DNA of 64,000 bases from Rossellomorea pakistanensis (GTDB taxonomy: Bacteria > Bacillota > Bacilli > Bacillales > Bacillaceae_B), in NCBI RefSeq assembly GCF_016908495.1, contig NZ_JAFBDZ010000005.1, positions 225,488 to 289,487 on the forward strand, in the 5' to 3' direction. Made by a program: the position numbers and the translations under genes. Each line of letters begins with the position of its first letter. Position 1 is the stretch's first letter. The notes under the pieces were generated by a model. The model was not told the DNA's origin. It saw only the letters and a program-made list of their open reading frames with translations, and did not search any database. Below are positions 16,344 through 24,797 of the stretch, piece after piece.

Positions 16344-17078
16344 GTGAGTGTTATGATCATTATTATGAGTGTATTATTTATCATTTTTTTATTCCTGATT
16401 TATGCCGTCTTACCAACATTGGTTATTCGAATTTTTGGACTAAGTATTATTCAAAGAATATCTGACGAAAGATCGATTGCTTTAACTTTTGATGATGGAC
16501 CTGATCCTGATTATACTCCTCAACTATTAGACTTGTTAAAAAGGTTTAATGTAAAAGCATCTTTTTTTGTAGTAGGGGAAAAGGTGAAAAATAACCCTGA
16601 GCTTGTTAGGCGTATGCATGCTGAGGGTCACACCATTGGAATCCATCATTATCATCATATATCGAGCTGGATTATGTCTCCCTTTAAACTAAGAGAACAA
16701 TTAAGATTAACCGAAGAGCTTATTACGCGATGTACGAATGAAAAGGTTCATTTTTACCGTCCCCCATGGGGGCATTTCAATCTGTTTTCACTACTTGTAG
16801 GGAGGCAGTATTCTATCATTATGTGGAACAAAATTTTTAAGGATTGGAAAACGGAAGTCTGTAAAGAAAGTCTTCTGGAAAAACTTCATGCCAACACTGA
16901 AGGAGGTTCTATTTATCTTCTTCATGATAGTGGAGTTACCTTAGGGGCAGACCGAGAAGCGCCTAAATATATGATAGAAAAGCTAGAAAAATTTTTAGAG
17001 GAAAGCAGACGAAATCGGGTTGCGTTCATTTCACTAAATGAACTTTATCAACTTGATAAAAATACGAGGGTTATATGA
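16344..17078 (+). CDS. Membrane-anchored polysaccharide deacetylase
   Basis: 244 residues. One N-terminal membrane segment (about 3-30) is followed by a NodB-homology domain. Motif 1 is TFDDGPD with the catalytic and metal Asp. Motif 2 is HTIGIHHYHH, motif 3 RPPWGHFN, and LLHDSG closes the domain. Such enzymes remove acetyl groups from peptidoglycan or related glycans outside the cell. It starts with GTG. It is first of three genes: its last four bases overlap the DedA start (ATGA), and an operator for an envelope-stress regulator lies upstream. Cell-wall modification on stress is the likely role. Confidence 0.88.
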   Translation: MSVMIIIMSVLFIIFLFLIYAVLPTLVIRIFGLSIIQRISDERSIALTFDDGPDPDYTPQLLDLLKRFNVKASFFVVGEKVKNNPELVRRMHAEGHTIGIHHYHHISSWIMSPFKLREQLRLTEELITRCTNEKVHFYRPPWGHFNLFSLLVGRQYSIIMWNKIFKDWKTEVCKESLLEKLHANTEGGSIYLLHDSGVTLGADREAPKYMIEKLEKFLEESRRNRVAFISLNELYQLDKNTRVI

Positions 17079-17662
17079 GTATTGATACGATAGAACATTA
17101 TATAAACTCATACGGATATATCATTATCTTTTTTTTGTTGTTTTTTGGAATTGTGGGGATTCCTGCCCCAGAAGAATCACTATTATTTTTAATAGGGATA
17201 TTGATTATAAATGAAAAGCTCTCTTTTGGTTATGCCGTGATTAGTGCCTTACTTGGCGTTTTCTTGGGAATGCTTACAGCTTATGGATGTGGAAAATTTG
17301 TTGGTTACCCGTTTATTCAAAAGTATGGGAAATATATTGGTATTTCCACTGAACGTTGGAATAAGGCAAAAGCTAAGTATACTAAAAATGTAAAAAGAAC
17401 CATTGTTTTGGGATTTTATTTGCCGGGAATACGTCAAATAAGTCCCTACTTTGCTGGTATTGCTGAAATTCAATTTAAAACCTTCTTTTTGTATTCATTA
17501 GTAGGCTCGTTATGTTGGACAATTCCCTTTATTGTTGTTGGATATTATGCAGGAGAATATTTTGAAATTAATCCGAAATACGTACCATATTTAGGGTTAG
17601 CATTATTGGTAATCTTTTTATTCTCTCTTTCCATCAATTATTTAAAAGAAAAATATAGATAA
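17075..17662 (+). CDS. DedA-family membrane protein
   Basis: 195 residues with four to five hydrophobic segments. The DedA/SNARE-associated pattern is visible: FFGIVGIPAPEESLLFLIGIL, then LGVFLGMLTAYGCGKFVGYPF, the conserved Arg region RTIVLGFYLPGIRQISPYFAGI and a terminal hydrophobic helix. DedA proteins flip phospholipids or undecaprenyl phosphate, the lipid carrier of wall synthesis. The 4-bp overlap with the deacetylase gene indicates translational coupling, and a glycosyltransferase follows 13-16 bp downstream. Confidence 0.88.
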   Translation: MSIDTIEHYINSYGYIIIFFLLFFGIVGIPAPEESLLFLIGILIINEKLSFGYAVISALLGVFLGMLTAYGCGKFVGYPFIQKYGKYIGISTERWNKAKAKYTKNVKRTIVLGFYLPGIRQISPYFAGIAEIQFKTFFLYSLVGSLCWTIPFIVVGYYAGEYFEINPKYVPYLGLALLVIFLFSLSINYLKEKYR

Positions 17663-17678
17663 GTCAGAGGAGTTTATG

Positions 17679-18809
17679 ATGAAGATTCTTGTGTTCCCTT
17701 TATTTCAGTTTCCAACAGGGCACTTAAAGGTGGCTGAAACGGTTAACGAATATATTGCTGAAAAATACCCAGAGGCAGAATTGAAAATTATTGATTTCCT
17801 TAGTTATTGTAACTGTAATCTAGAGAAAATGATTTCATCCATTTATTTTAAATGGATTAATACGACGCCTTCTATTTATCGGACTTTATATAAAACCGTC
17901 ATGTATTCCGATCAACAACGAAAACTAAAACCAGACTTTCGTTTTTTCTCACTCTATTTTGAGAAGAAAATGAAAAAACTGATTGAAGATGAAGATCCGT
18001 CATTAATTATTTGTACTCATTCCTTTCCATCTAGCGTCATTGGAAAGCTAAAGAATAAAGGAAGTATCCATAATATTTCTACAGTCAATATTTATACAGA
18101 CTTTTTTATGAATGATATATGGGCGAAAAAAGAGATTCAATATCATTTTGTTCCTCATGTTAAGGCCAAAGAAAAGCTTATTTCAGATTATCAAATTAAA
18201 GAAGAAAGTATTTTCGTTACAGGAATACCAGTGAAATCCTCCTTTGATGACTCTGAACAACCATTAAAAACAACGGTTAAACATGTATTAGTAGCAGGAG
18301 GAAATAATGGATTATATAAAACGAATGAACTAATCCAAATGATGAATAGTCTTTCATCCATTAAATTTACCGTTTTGTGCGGCAACAATCGAGAACTTTA
18401 TTCGATTCTAAAACAATTGGATTCCAGTCATATACAACCAAGAGGATATATTCATTGTTCAAAAGAACTTGATCGATTATACAGTGAAGTGGATGCCATC
18501 CTTACAAAGCCTGGTGGTGTAACCATAAGCGAAGCAATCCGAAAAAGAATTCCGATCTTTATCCTTAATTCACTGCCGGGACAAGAGGAAATTAATTTAA
18601 ACTTCCTTTTAAAAGAGGGAATCGCTATTAGTATTTTACCTTATAAGCTAATAGAACAAGTGACATCCATCCTTACCAATGAAGAAGAAATGACTTCTTT
18701 AAAAAAGAAAATGGACTTATATCTTGAAAAACTATCTTGCCCATTCTCTGAGGCGATTAGTTCCATTATTAGCAAGGAATTTTCTTATAAACTTATAAAA
18801 TCACAATAA
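17679..18809 (+). CDS. MGDG-synthase/UgtP-like glycosyltransferase
   Basis: 376 residues in the GT28-type fold. The N-terminal MGDG_synth part has FPTGHLKVAETVNEYI. SLIICTHSFPSS and FHVTGIPV-like segments follow (seen as FVTGIPVKSSF). The C-terminal donor site is TKPGGVTISEAIRKRIPIFI. Relatives (UgtP, MurG-like enzymes) glucosylate diacylglycerol to make glycolipids and the anchor of lipoteichoic acid at the inner membrane face. Two ATGs stand in a row at 17676 and 17679; I prefer the second, 7 bp after AGAGGAG. It is last gene of the deacetylase-DedA operon, so the unit alters both wall and membrane lipids. Confidence 0.85.
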   Translation: MKILVFPLFQFPTGHLKVAETVNEYIAEKYPEAELKIIDFLSYCNCNLEKMISSIYFKWINTTPSIYRTLYKTVMYSDQQRKLKPDFRFFSLYFEKKMKKLIEDEDPSLIICTHSFPSSVIGKLKNKGSIHNISTVNIYTDFFMNDIWAKKEIQYHFVPHVKAKEKLISDYQIKEESIFVTGIPVKSSFDDSEQPLKTTVKHVLVAGGNNGLYKTNELIQMMNSLSSIKFTVLCGNNRELYSILKQLDSSHIQPRGYIHCSKELDRLYSEVDAILTKPGGVTISEAIRKRIPIFILNSLPGQEEINLNFLLKEGIAISILPYKLIEQVTSILTNEEEMTSLKKKMDLYLEKLSCPFSEAISSIISKEFSYKLIKSQ

Positions 18810-18843
18810 TAGAATAATAGCCTACCTGTAATGCTAGGGATTA

Positions 18844-18903
18844 GGGGTGAGCCAATTAGAGATAGTAGTACTGTATCCATAATTGGTTCACCCTTTTAGT
18901 TTT
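18844..18903 (+). terminator. Terminator of the envelope operon
   Basis: GGGTGAGCCAATTA pairs with TAATTGGTTCACCC, followed by TTTTAGTTTT. Confidence 0.85.
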
Positions 18904-19045
18904 CTAGTTATAAAAAAGGCTTTTAACGAAGAATTAAAAAGAAAAGTGTGAATCAATCAAAATTATTAATCTTCTGAAAATAGTATATTCAAAAAAGCTA
19001 AAGCCCTATATAATCATAGTAATGATTAACAATGGAGGGATAAAC

Positions 19046-19114
19046 ATGAAAAAAAGAATGAGTGTAAATTTTATAATCCTACATCGGAAACTATCGGAGC
19101 ACGTACAATACTAA
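19046..19114 (+). CDS. Possible 22-residue leader peptide before the MFS gene
   Basis: A small reading frame begins MKKRMSVNF and ends EHVQY, with GGAGGG at a good distance before its ATG. Its 3' half overlaps one arm of a hairpin: GGAGCACGTAC (19096-19106) against GTGCGTGCTTCC (19123-19134), just before the MFS start. A competing pair, CCTACA (19078-19083) and TGTAGG (19118-19123), uses part of the same bases. This layout fits translational attenuation as in drug-resistance leaders, but no known leader matches, and expression is unproved. Confidence 0.4.
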   Translation: MKKRMSVNFIILHRKLSEHVQY

Positions 19115-19156
19115 TTTTGTAGGTGCGTGCTTCCTATAAAAAGGGGATCTTACAGA

Positions 19157-20398
19157 ATGCGCGCATCTCGTGTTTATTTAATTATGATGACAACGTTGAC
19201 GTTTGCAAATGCAACAATGTTCACAACGTATGCTGTTTATTATGTTAATGGGCTAGGCTTTAACCCCTTAGAGCTTTTATTAATTGGAACAGCTCTCGAA
19301 TTAACCATTTTAGTATGTGAAACACCAACAGGAGTAATAGCTGATACGAGAGGGAGAAGAATTTCCGTGCTGACGGGGATTTTTGTAATCGGCTTAGCCT
19401 TTATATTAGAAGGCTCCGTTCCTTACATTCATCTCATGTTCGGTAGCTTTACCTTATTCGCTGGTGTAATGGTTGCGGAAGTGATTCGTGGAGTAGGCGA
19501 AACCTTTATTAGCGGGGCAGGAGTCGCGTGGATTACGGATGAAATTGGAGACCACCTGATTGGGGATCTGTTCCTAAAATCGAATCAAATAAATCAAGTG
19601 ATGAATTTGTTAGGAATTGTTTGCAGTGTGATTTTATCTTCGATTGCCTTAAATCTTCCTTATATTATTGGTGGTATGATTTATCTTTTGCTTGTCATCT
19701 TTTTGATTTTAAAAATGAAGGAGACAAATTTTAAGAAGCAGAAGAGTCAGCCATCTGTTAAGCATGCAATTCAAACGTTTCGACATGGAGTAAGAGTTAT
19801 AAGAGGAAGTACAATCCTTCTTGCCCTTATTGGGGCTGTACTTTTCGCTGGTGCAGGATCAGAAGGCTATGATCGATTATGGGAAGCGCATATTCTCACA
19901 TCATTCCAGCTTCCCGAATTTTTAGAGCTGTCAGCCTCCGTATGGATTGGACTATTTAGTGTGTTGGCAACGGTGTTTTCTTTTGCAGCTGCCACCTTTG
20001 CAAGAAAAGTAATCGATTCAAGTAATGGACAAAGAGTTGTCACAGTCCTGTCATGGTTAATAGCTGGTAAAATCATCATGCTAATGGTTTTTGCCCTTGT
20101 TGAAAAATTTTGGTTTGCTCTTGGAAGCTTCTTAGTCTTGAGTATGATCAGGACGATTTATTATCCATTGTATTCCACTTGGCTCAATCAAAATATTCCA
20201 AGCCATTCGAGGGCAACAATTCTTTCAATGGTCAGTCAATTTGATGCTTTTGGTCAGACGATAGGCGGGCCAGTAGTTGGAGCGATAGGAACAAGGTTTA
20301 CAATAAGATCATCACTATTGGCTGCAGGTGTCTTTCTTTTGCCCGTTTTGGTTGTTTATCGTAGAGCCATAGCTAGGAAGGATAGATTAACCGAATAG
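19157..20398 (+). CDS. MFS efflux transporter
   Basis: 413 residues and about twelve membrane helices. The loop between helices 2 and 3 carries a motif-A-like GVIADTRGRRISVLTG, typical of drug/H+ antiporters. I start at the ATG before RASRVYLIMM, behind AAAGGGGAT; a GTG ten codons upstream falls inside the leader hairpin. A large central loop (KMKETNFKKQKSQPS) splits the two halves as usual. Substrate unknown; macrolide, tetracycline or peptide export would all fit. The regulatory leader suggests that expression responds to translation stress. Confidence 0.82.
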   Translation: MRASRVYLIMMTTLTFANATMFTTYAVYYVNGLGFNPLELLLIGTALELTILVCETPTGVIADTRGRRISVLTGIFVIGLAFILEGSVPYIHLMFGSFTLFAGVMVAEVIRGVGETFISGAGVAWITDEIGDHLIGDLFLKSNQINQVMNLLGIVCSVILSSIALNLPYIIGGMIYLLLVIFLILKMKETNFKKQKSQPSVKHAIQTFRHGVRVIRGSTILLALIGAVLFAGAGSEGYDRLWEAHILTSFQLPEFLELSASVWIGLFSVLATVFSFAAATFARKVIDSSNGQRVVTVLSWLIAGKIIMLMVFALVEKFWFALGSFLVLSMIRTIYYPLYSTWLNQNIPSHSRATILSMVSQFDAFGQTIGGPVVGAIGTRFTIRSSLLAAGVFLLPVLVVYRRAIARKDRLTE

Positions 20399-20466
20399 TA
20401 ATGAGGAAGAGCTCATTTCTTTATGAATTGAGTTCTTTTTAATGAGCGTAACTCGGTAATTTAAAC

Positions 20467-20580
20467 CTCGTAAAAGTTCGATAGGCTCATAAAAGTTGAA
20501 AGCCACCTTATAAAGCACCCGTATCAATTCATAAAACGAGAAAGCGGCACATAACCAGTTGATCATGCCTCATAAAAGTT
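20467..20580 (+). repeat. Phased repeat array: CTCATAAAA every ~20.4 bp
   Basis: CTCGTAAAA, CTCATAAAA, CTTATAAAG, TTCATAAAA, CACATAACC and CTCATAAAA begin at about 20467, 20486, 20507, 20528, 20548 and 20569 (steps 19, 21, 21, 20, 21). The rest of the 20399-20740 spacer shows only a possible AT-rich promoter region and the ribosome binding site of the next gene. Confidence 0.6.
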
Positions 20581-20740
20581 TTTGACTAAACACAGAGTAG
20601 CTCCCCAAGCAGCTCAGCGCTTTCCTTTTTGAACAATTTACATAAAAAGGCCAGCATTGTAATTTGAGTTTTTTAAATATTTGCTCAGAAGTGATAAAAT
20701 AAAGGTTATCAAATTACTGATCGGGGAGGAAGAAACAACT

Positions 20741-22774
20741 ATGGGGGATTCGGTGAAAACGGTTCGTTCAATCTGTCCTTTGGATTGCCCGGATACATGT
20801 GGGTTATCGGTGCAAATGAAAGAAGGAAAAATTGTTTCGGTTAATGGTGACAAGGAGCATCCGGTAACAAAAGGGGTTATCTGCCATAAAGTGAGGAAGT
20901 CTCCTGATCGCGTTCATCATCCTGACCGTGTCCTTTATCCGCTAAAGCGTGTAGGAAAAAAAGGGACACTTTCCTTTAAAAGAATTTCTTGGGAGGAAGC
21001 TTACGAAGAAATCACTTTTCAATTTAAAGACATTATCAAGGATTATGGACCTGATAGTATTCTTCCTTATAGTTTTTACGGCAATATGGGTGTCATTAAT
21101 AGTGAAGGGATGGATAGAAGGTTTTTTCACAAGCTTGGAGCAAGCTATCTTGATCGCACCATTTGTAATTCTGCAGCTTCAGTTGGTTATCGTTACACAA
21201 TGGGTTTACCCGTAGGGATTGATCCAGAAGATACGGTCCATTCAAAGCTAATCATCATTTGGGGCTGTAATTTGATTAGTACGAATATGCATCAAGTGAT
21301 GTATATCAATGAAGCGAAGAAAAACGGTGCTAAAGTGGTAGTGATTGATGTACATAGGAACCGTACAGCTAAATTAGCGGATTGGTTTATTCAATTACGT
21401 CCTGGAACGGATACAGCACTTGCACTTGGAATGATGAATGTCTTAATTCGGGAAAATCTTATCGATAAAAAATTCATTGAAACGTATACTCATGGGTTTG
21501 ATGAACTATCGGCGAACGCAATGAACTATCCTCCGGAAAAGGTTGCAAAGATTACAGGGGTTCCAGTACAAGAGATTTTAAAATTGACAAGAATGTACGG
21601 TGAAACAAGTCCTTCTTTTATTCGAATCGGAAATGGTCTGCAGCATCATGAAAATGGGGGGATGATGATTCGAACAATTTCTTGTCTGCCAGCTATGACA
21701 GGTCAGTGGGGCAAGCTTGGTGGTGGTGCGTTAAAAGGAAATAGTTCTTACGCGGCCTTTAATAAGAAAAAACTTCAAATGCCTGAGCTTCATCCAAAAC
21801 CCGAAACGAGAACGGTTAATATGAACCAGCTGGGGAGTGCATTGCTGGAATTGGATCCACCCATTAAGGCCCTTTTTGTTTATAATTCCAACCCAGCCCA
21901 GGTTACTCCAGATCAGAATAAAGTTCGAGAAGGATTAATGAGACACGATTTATTCACGGTAGTACATGACTTGTTCTTAACGGATTCCTGTTACTATGCG
22001 GATATTGTTTTACCAGCAACAAGTCATTTTGAGAACCTCGACTTGTATAAATCTTATTGGCATTTATATGTAGGGCTCAGCGAACCGATTATGGAACCGA
22101 TGGGTGAATGCAAGTCCAATTTCACCATATTTAAAGAATTGGCTGAACGAATGGGATTTGAGGATCAAGCATTTCAAATTACGGAAGAACAGATGATTAC
22201 AGAGGCACTGGATCATCCTGAAAACCCATATTTAAACGGAATTACAATAGAACGGTTGAAGCAGGAAAAGTATATTAAGTTGAATTTGAAAGAGAGTGAA
22301 GTATTTCCAAATAGAATTCCTACACCTTCTGGGAAAGTGGAGTTTTATTCAGAACAAATGAAAGCGGATGGCTATTCGCCAGTACCTGAGTATATTCCTG
22401 TTCGTGAAGAGAATGAGTATCCGCTTATTTTTGTCTGTGGTCCTAATCATCAATTTTTGAATTCAAGCTATGCAAACATACCTCATTTACAAAAGCATGA
22501 GAAAAAGCCAATTGTTTCTTTACATCCTGAGGAAGCTAGGAAAAGAGGAATTGAGACAGGAGATCAAGTAAGGCTGTTTAATGACCTTGGAGAAATTTCA
22601 ATCGAAGCCCATGTGACGAATGATGTTCTTCCTGGAGTTGCCCTGACGCAAGGTGTTTGGTGGGATAATGAAAAGAAGAATCAAAGATCAGTCAACTTTT
22701 TAACCTCACAAAACTTATCAGACATGGGAGGAGGGGCGACCTTCTTCTCTGCGAAAGTGGAAGTTCGAAGATAA
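20741..22774 (+). CDS. Molybdopterin-dependent oxidoreductase (YyaE-like)
   Basis: 677 residues of the DMSO-reductase superfamily. Near the N-terminus CPLDCPDTCGL...VICHK supplies Cys ligands for a [4Fe-4S] cluster. The molybdopterin domain covers roughly 60-540, with IIWGCNLISTNMHQ and QLRPGTDTALALGMMNVLI. The molydop-binding domain is about 570-675, with PSGKVEFYS and ALTQGVWWDN. The ATG lies after GGGGAGGA; a start 20 codons upstream has no such site. It is cytoplasmic, without a Tat signal. Substrate and electron partner are unknown, and no subunit or cofactor-insertion gene lies beside it. Confidence 0.85.
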   Translation: MGDSVKTVRSICPLDCPDTCGLSVQMKEGKIVSVNGDKEHPVTKGVICHKVRKSPDRVHHPDRVLYPLKRVGKKGTLSFKRISWEEAYEEITFQFKDIIKDYGPDSILPYSFYGNMGVINSEGMDRRFFHKLGASYLDRTICNSAASVGYRYTMGLPVGIDPEDTVHSKLIIIWGCNLISTNMHQVMYINEAKKNGAKVVVIDVHRNRTAKLADWFIQLRPGTDTALALGMMNVLIRENLIDKKFIETYTHGFDELSANAMNYPPEKVAKITGVPVQEILKLTRMYGETSPSFIRIGNGLQHHENGGMMIRTISCLPAMTGQWGKLGGGALKGNSSYAAFNKKKLQMPELHPKPETRTVNMNQLGSALLELDPPIKALFVYNSNPAQVTPDQNKVREGLMRHDLFTVVHDLFLTDSCYYADIVLPATSHFENLDLYKSYWHLYVGLSEPIMEPMGECKSNFTIFKELAERMGFEDQAFQITEEQMITEALDHPENPYLNGITIERLKQEKYIKLNLKESEVFPNRIPTPSGKVEFYSEQMKADGYSPVPEYIPVREENEYPLIFVCGPNHQFLNSSYANIPHLQKHEKKPIVSLHPEEARKRGIETGDQVRLFNDLGEISIEAHVTNDVLPGVALTQGVWWDNEKKNQRSVNFLTSQNLSDMGGGATFFSAKVEVRR

Positions 22775-22793
22775 ATTCTTCGGGCTTTTTTTT
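22766..22793 (+). terminator. Terminator overlapping the oxidoreductase stop codon
   Basis: CGAAGA-TAAAT-TCTTCG followed by GGC and eight T residues; the stop codon lies in the hairpin. Confidence 0.75.
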
Positions 22794-22862
22794 ATTGGGA
22801 AATTAAAGGGATATCCTCACTTAATGTCGTATCCATTACGATATTGAAAGGAGGAGAAAGTG

Positions 22863-23732
22863 ATGTTTTCTCCAGTAACGAATATCGAAGAATTGGCGGG
22901 TTTTTTAGCGAAACTTAATGGCCAACCCAAGCATCATATCGGTTACTGCGGTGTCACTAAAAAGGAAATCATGAATGTCTTACAAAATGACTTTTCTGAT
23001 GATCCACTAGAGGATTCCTTTTTCCTTGTTAAAGAAGAGGGGGAAATTGTGGGAGCAATAGGCTTTGACATTGATCATGATGACAGAAGTGCTGAGGTTT
23101 GGGGACCGTTTATTAGTAAAGCAGATGGTTGGGAAGAAATCGCCATGAAGCTTTGGATGGGAAGTGAGCCGAATCGTAAATCGTTAAATGAACTTCATTT
23201 CTTTGTCAATCATCAGAATGAAAGAGTAAGTGGATTTATTAAGTCTTTAAGGGCAAGGAAAAAAGGTGAGCACAAAACGTTTAAGATTAATGCCAGGCAA
23301 TTCAGCGGGGCTTCTTCAGAAGAGATAGAAGAACTCCCGACCGCTTTAAATCAAGCATTTATACAGTTACATAACAAGGTTTTCCCTGAAACCTATTATA
23401 CAGGGGAAGATATTTTGGGACGCATCAATCAATACAATAAAGTACTAGCTTTGAAGGGCTCTCATAAAGAATTAATTGGATATGTGTATGTCGAAATTCA
23501 ACCAGACCAGAATGAGGCTAGTTTAGAATATGTTGCTGTGACTTCGTCTAAAAGAAAGTTTGGCTATGGAACAAAGCTTATTACAGCTGCGTTAGAAACA
23601 ATATTTGCGTATCCTTCGATTAAAGAAGTAAGTATTTGCGTTAATACGGATCTTTCTGGAGCTATCAGGCTTTATAAACGAGCAGGCTTTTATCAAATCC
23701 ATTCTTTACTCCATTATCAGTTATCATTCTAA
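22863..23732 (+). CDS. Tandem GNAT acetyltransferase
   Basis: 289 residues. The ATG is 8 bp after AGGAGG; a GTG one codon upstream is too close. The C-terminal half is a clear GNAT domain: IGYVYVEI, then LEYVAVTSSKRKFGYGTKLITAAL with the acetyl-CoA loop, and NTDLSGAIRLYKRAGF. The N-terminal half (about 1-130, with VGAIGFDIDHDDRSAEVWGPFI) looks like a diverged second GNAT domain. Two-domain GNATs often acetylate antibiotics or thiol cofactors, but the substrate cannot be read here. Monocistronic. Confidence 0.82.
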   Translation: MFSPVTNIEELAGFLAKLNGQPKHHIGYCGVTKKEIMNVLQNDFSDDPLEDSFFLVKEEGEIVGAIGFDIDHDDRSAEVWGPFISKADGWEEIAMKLWMGSEPNRKSLNELHFFVNHQNERVSGFIKSLRARKKGEHKTFKINARQFSGASSEEIEELPTALNQAFIQLHNKVFPETYYTGEDILGRINQYNKVLALKGSHKELIGYVYVEIQPDQNEASLEYVAVTSSKRKFGYGTKLITAALETIFAYPSIKEVSICVNTDLSGAIRLYKRAGFYQIHSLLHYQLSF

Positions 23733-23761
23733 AAAAAAATCCATCACAACATATCACTATT

Positions 23762-23791
23762 GAAGCTCATGTTCATTCATGGGCTTTTTTA
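23762..23791 (+). terminator. Terminator of the tandem GNAT gene
   Basis: GAAGCTCATG pairs with CATGGGCTTTT, followed by T residues. Confidence 0.8.
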
Positions 23792-23818
23792 CGTTTCGTC
23801 TTCTCAGTAAAGAAAAAT

Positions 23819-23888
23819 CCTGTCTTACAAAACTGTAAGACAGGTGTCATCTAGATAGATGGGGAGGAATGAGCTTTTTTCCTATAAT
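23819..23888 (+). promoter_or_regulatory. BceR-type operator (perfect 26-bp palindrome) and -10 box
   Basis: CCTGTCTTACA-AAAC-TGTAAGACAGG (23819-23844) is a perfect palindrome with 11-bp arms containing TTACA-N4-TGTAA. GTGTCATCTAGATAG follows, close to the sequence after the 16143 site. TATAAT at 23883 is 60 bp after TCTTACA (23823), the same spacing as at 16143. No -35 box is evident. It should drive the small peptide and lipoprotein genes. Confidence 0.75.
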
Positions 23889-23934
23889 GAAATCAACAGC
23901 AAGATAATCAATTTTTAAAAGGGGTGAGTTGAAA

Positions 23935-24060
23935 ATGAAAAAAGCCATTGAAATCATGATCGCTGTTATTGGAGTTTTGGTAGATGGCAAACAGGTAGCA
24001 AACCAATTAAATCAAATGAACGAAGAAGAAATCACTCATTCAGCTAATTTGTTTGAATGA
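23935..24060 (+). CDS. 41-residue peptide of unknown function
   Basis: The small gene begins MKKAIEIMIAVIGVLVDGKQ and ends SANLFE, with AAGGGGTGAG before its ATG. A short basic start and hydrophobic residues 5-16 precede an acidic, Asn/Gln-rich tail. It could be an amphipathic or weakly membrane-bound peptide. It lies directly after the BceR-type operator and promoter and 35 bp before a lipoprotein gene, so it is the first gene of that unit. I do not recognise a family. Frame, ribosome site and promoter position support it as real. Confidence 0.6.
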   Translation: MKKAIEIMIAVIGVLVDGKQVANQLNQMNEEEITHSANLFE

Positions 24061-24095
24061 TTCATATATATTAATGAATAGGGAGCTTGAATAAA

Positions 24096-24686
24096 ATGAA
24101 AAAATTACTAAGTGTATGCTTAACGGCCGTTATAGCAGGATCATTGATGACGGGGTGCAGTGCCATAACAGAGATGTTTGAAAAAGCAAATGGAGTGATC
24201 TTATACGGAGACCACAATCAGGTTGCGGAAGTATTTGAACAAGAAAAAGAGGATCTAAGAGAAAAAAATGAATATAAATTTAAAGTAGCGGAAGATCAGG
24301 GCCAACAGATTTTAATTTTTAATGAAACAACGGCAAAAGCCCTTGTGGAAAAAGAATTGTTAAATAAAGTGGTAAAGGAGGACGAAACAGAACCGATTTC
24401 ATCATTACCAGATTTGAAGGATACAGGTATTCTTTTTACTAAAAAAGATGATGTGGACAAGGTTACGATTGATGGAAAGTCAATATCCGTATTAAATGAA
24501 GGGAATATTGTAATCGGACGTGGGAGAGCTTATGGTGACATGTTCTTAGTCGTAAGTGATGAAAAATGGTCTGCTATGAAGGGAACAGAAAAAGCTATGG
24601 GTGTTATAGAATATAATGAAGACCCAGCTGAAAAGTTACCTGGATTCGAAGTTGAAAGAGTACAGCTTATCACAATAAATGATTAA
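24096..24686 (+). CDS. Predicted lipoprotein in the operator-controlled unit
   Basis: 196 residues. A clear lipoprotein signal peptide: KKLL, a hydrophobic core, and the lipobox LMTGC with Cys near residue 21. The rest is hydrophilic and mixed alpha/beta, with no domain I know. I start at the ATG behind GGGAG; a TTG three codons upstream is less likely. It should sit on the outer face of the membrane. Together with the small peptide it forms a unit closed by a terminator, next to an ABC transporter with a two-component system. Sensing or binding an envelope-active compound is a guess. Confidence 0.75.
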   Translation: MKKLLSVCLTAVIAGSLMTGCSAITEMFEKANGVILYGDHNQVAEVFEQEKEDLREKNEYKFKVAEDQGQQILIFNETTAKALVEKELLNKVVKEDETEPISSLPDLKDTGILFTKKDDVDKVTIDGKSISVLNEGNIVIGRGRAYGDMFLVVSDEKWSAMKGTEKAMGVIEYNEDPAEKLPGFEVERVQLITIND

Positions 24687-24692
24687 ATAGGA

Positions 24693-24727
24693 AAGGGTCT
24701 ATTCCCATATGGATAGGCCCGTTTTTC
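24693..24727 (+). terminator. Terminator between lipoprotein and ABC genes
   Basis: GGGTCTAT-TCCCATATGG-ATAGGCCC followed by GTTTTTCC. It separates the operator-controlled unit from the transporter operon. Confidence 0.85.
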
Positions 24728-24754
24728 CGTTAAATGATTGAAAAATAATCTGTA

Positions 24755-24763
24755 TGGTATACT
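24755..24763 (+). promoter_or_regulatory. Extended -10 promoter of the ABC-RR-HK operon
   Basis: TG-G-TATACT fits an extended -10 element. The start it predicts (about 24770) lies after the upstream in-frame TTG at 24738, supporting the later start codon of the ATPase gene. No BceR-type operator is seen here. Confidence 0.45.
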
Positions 24764-24797
24764 AATGCCAAATTATGTGAAGGAAAGCGGGGAGCGA

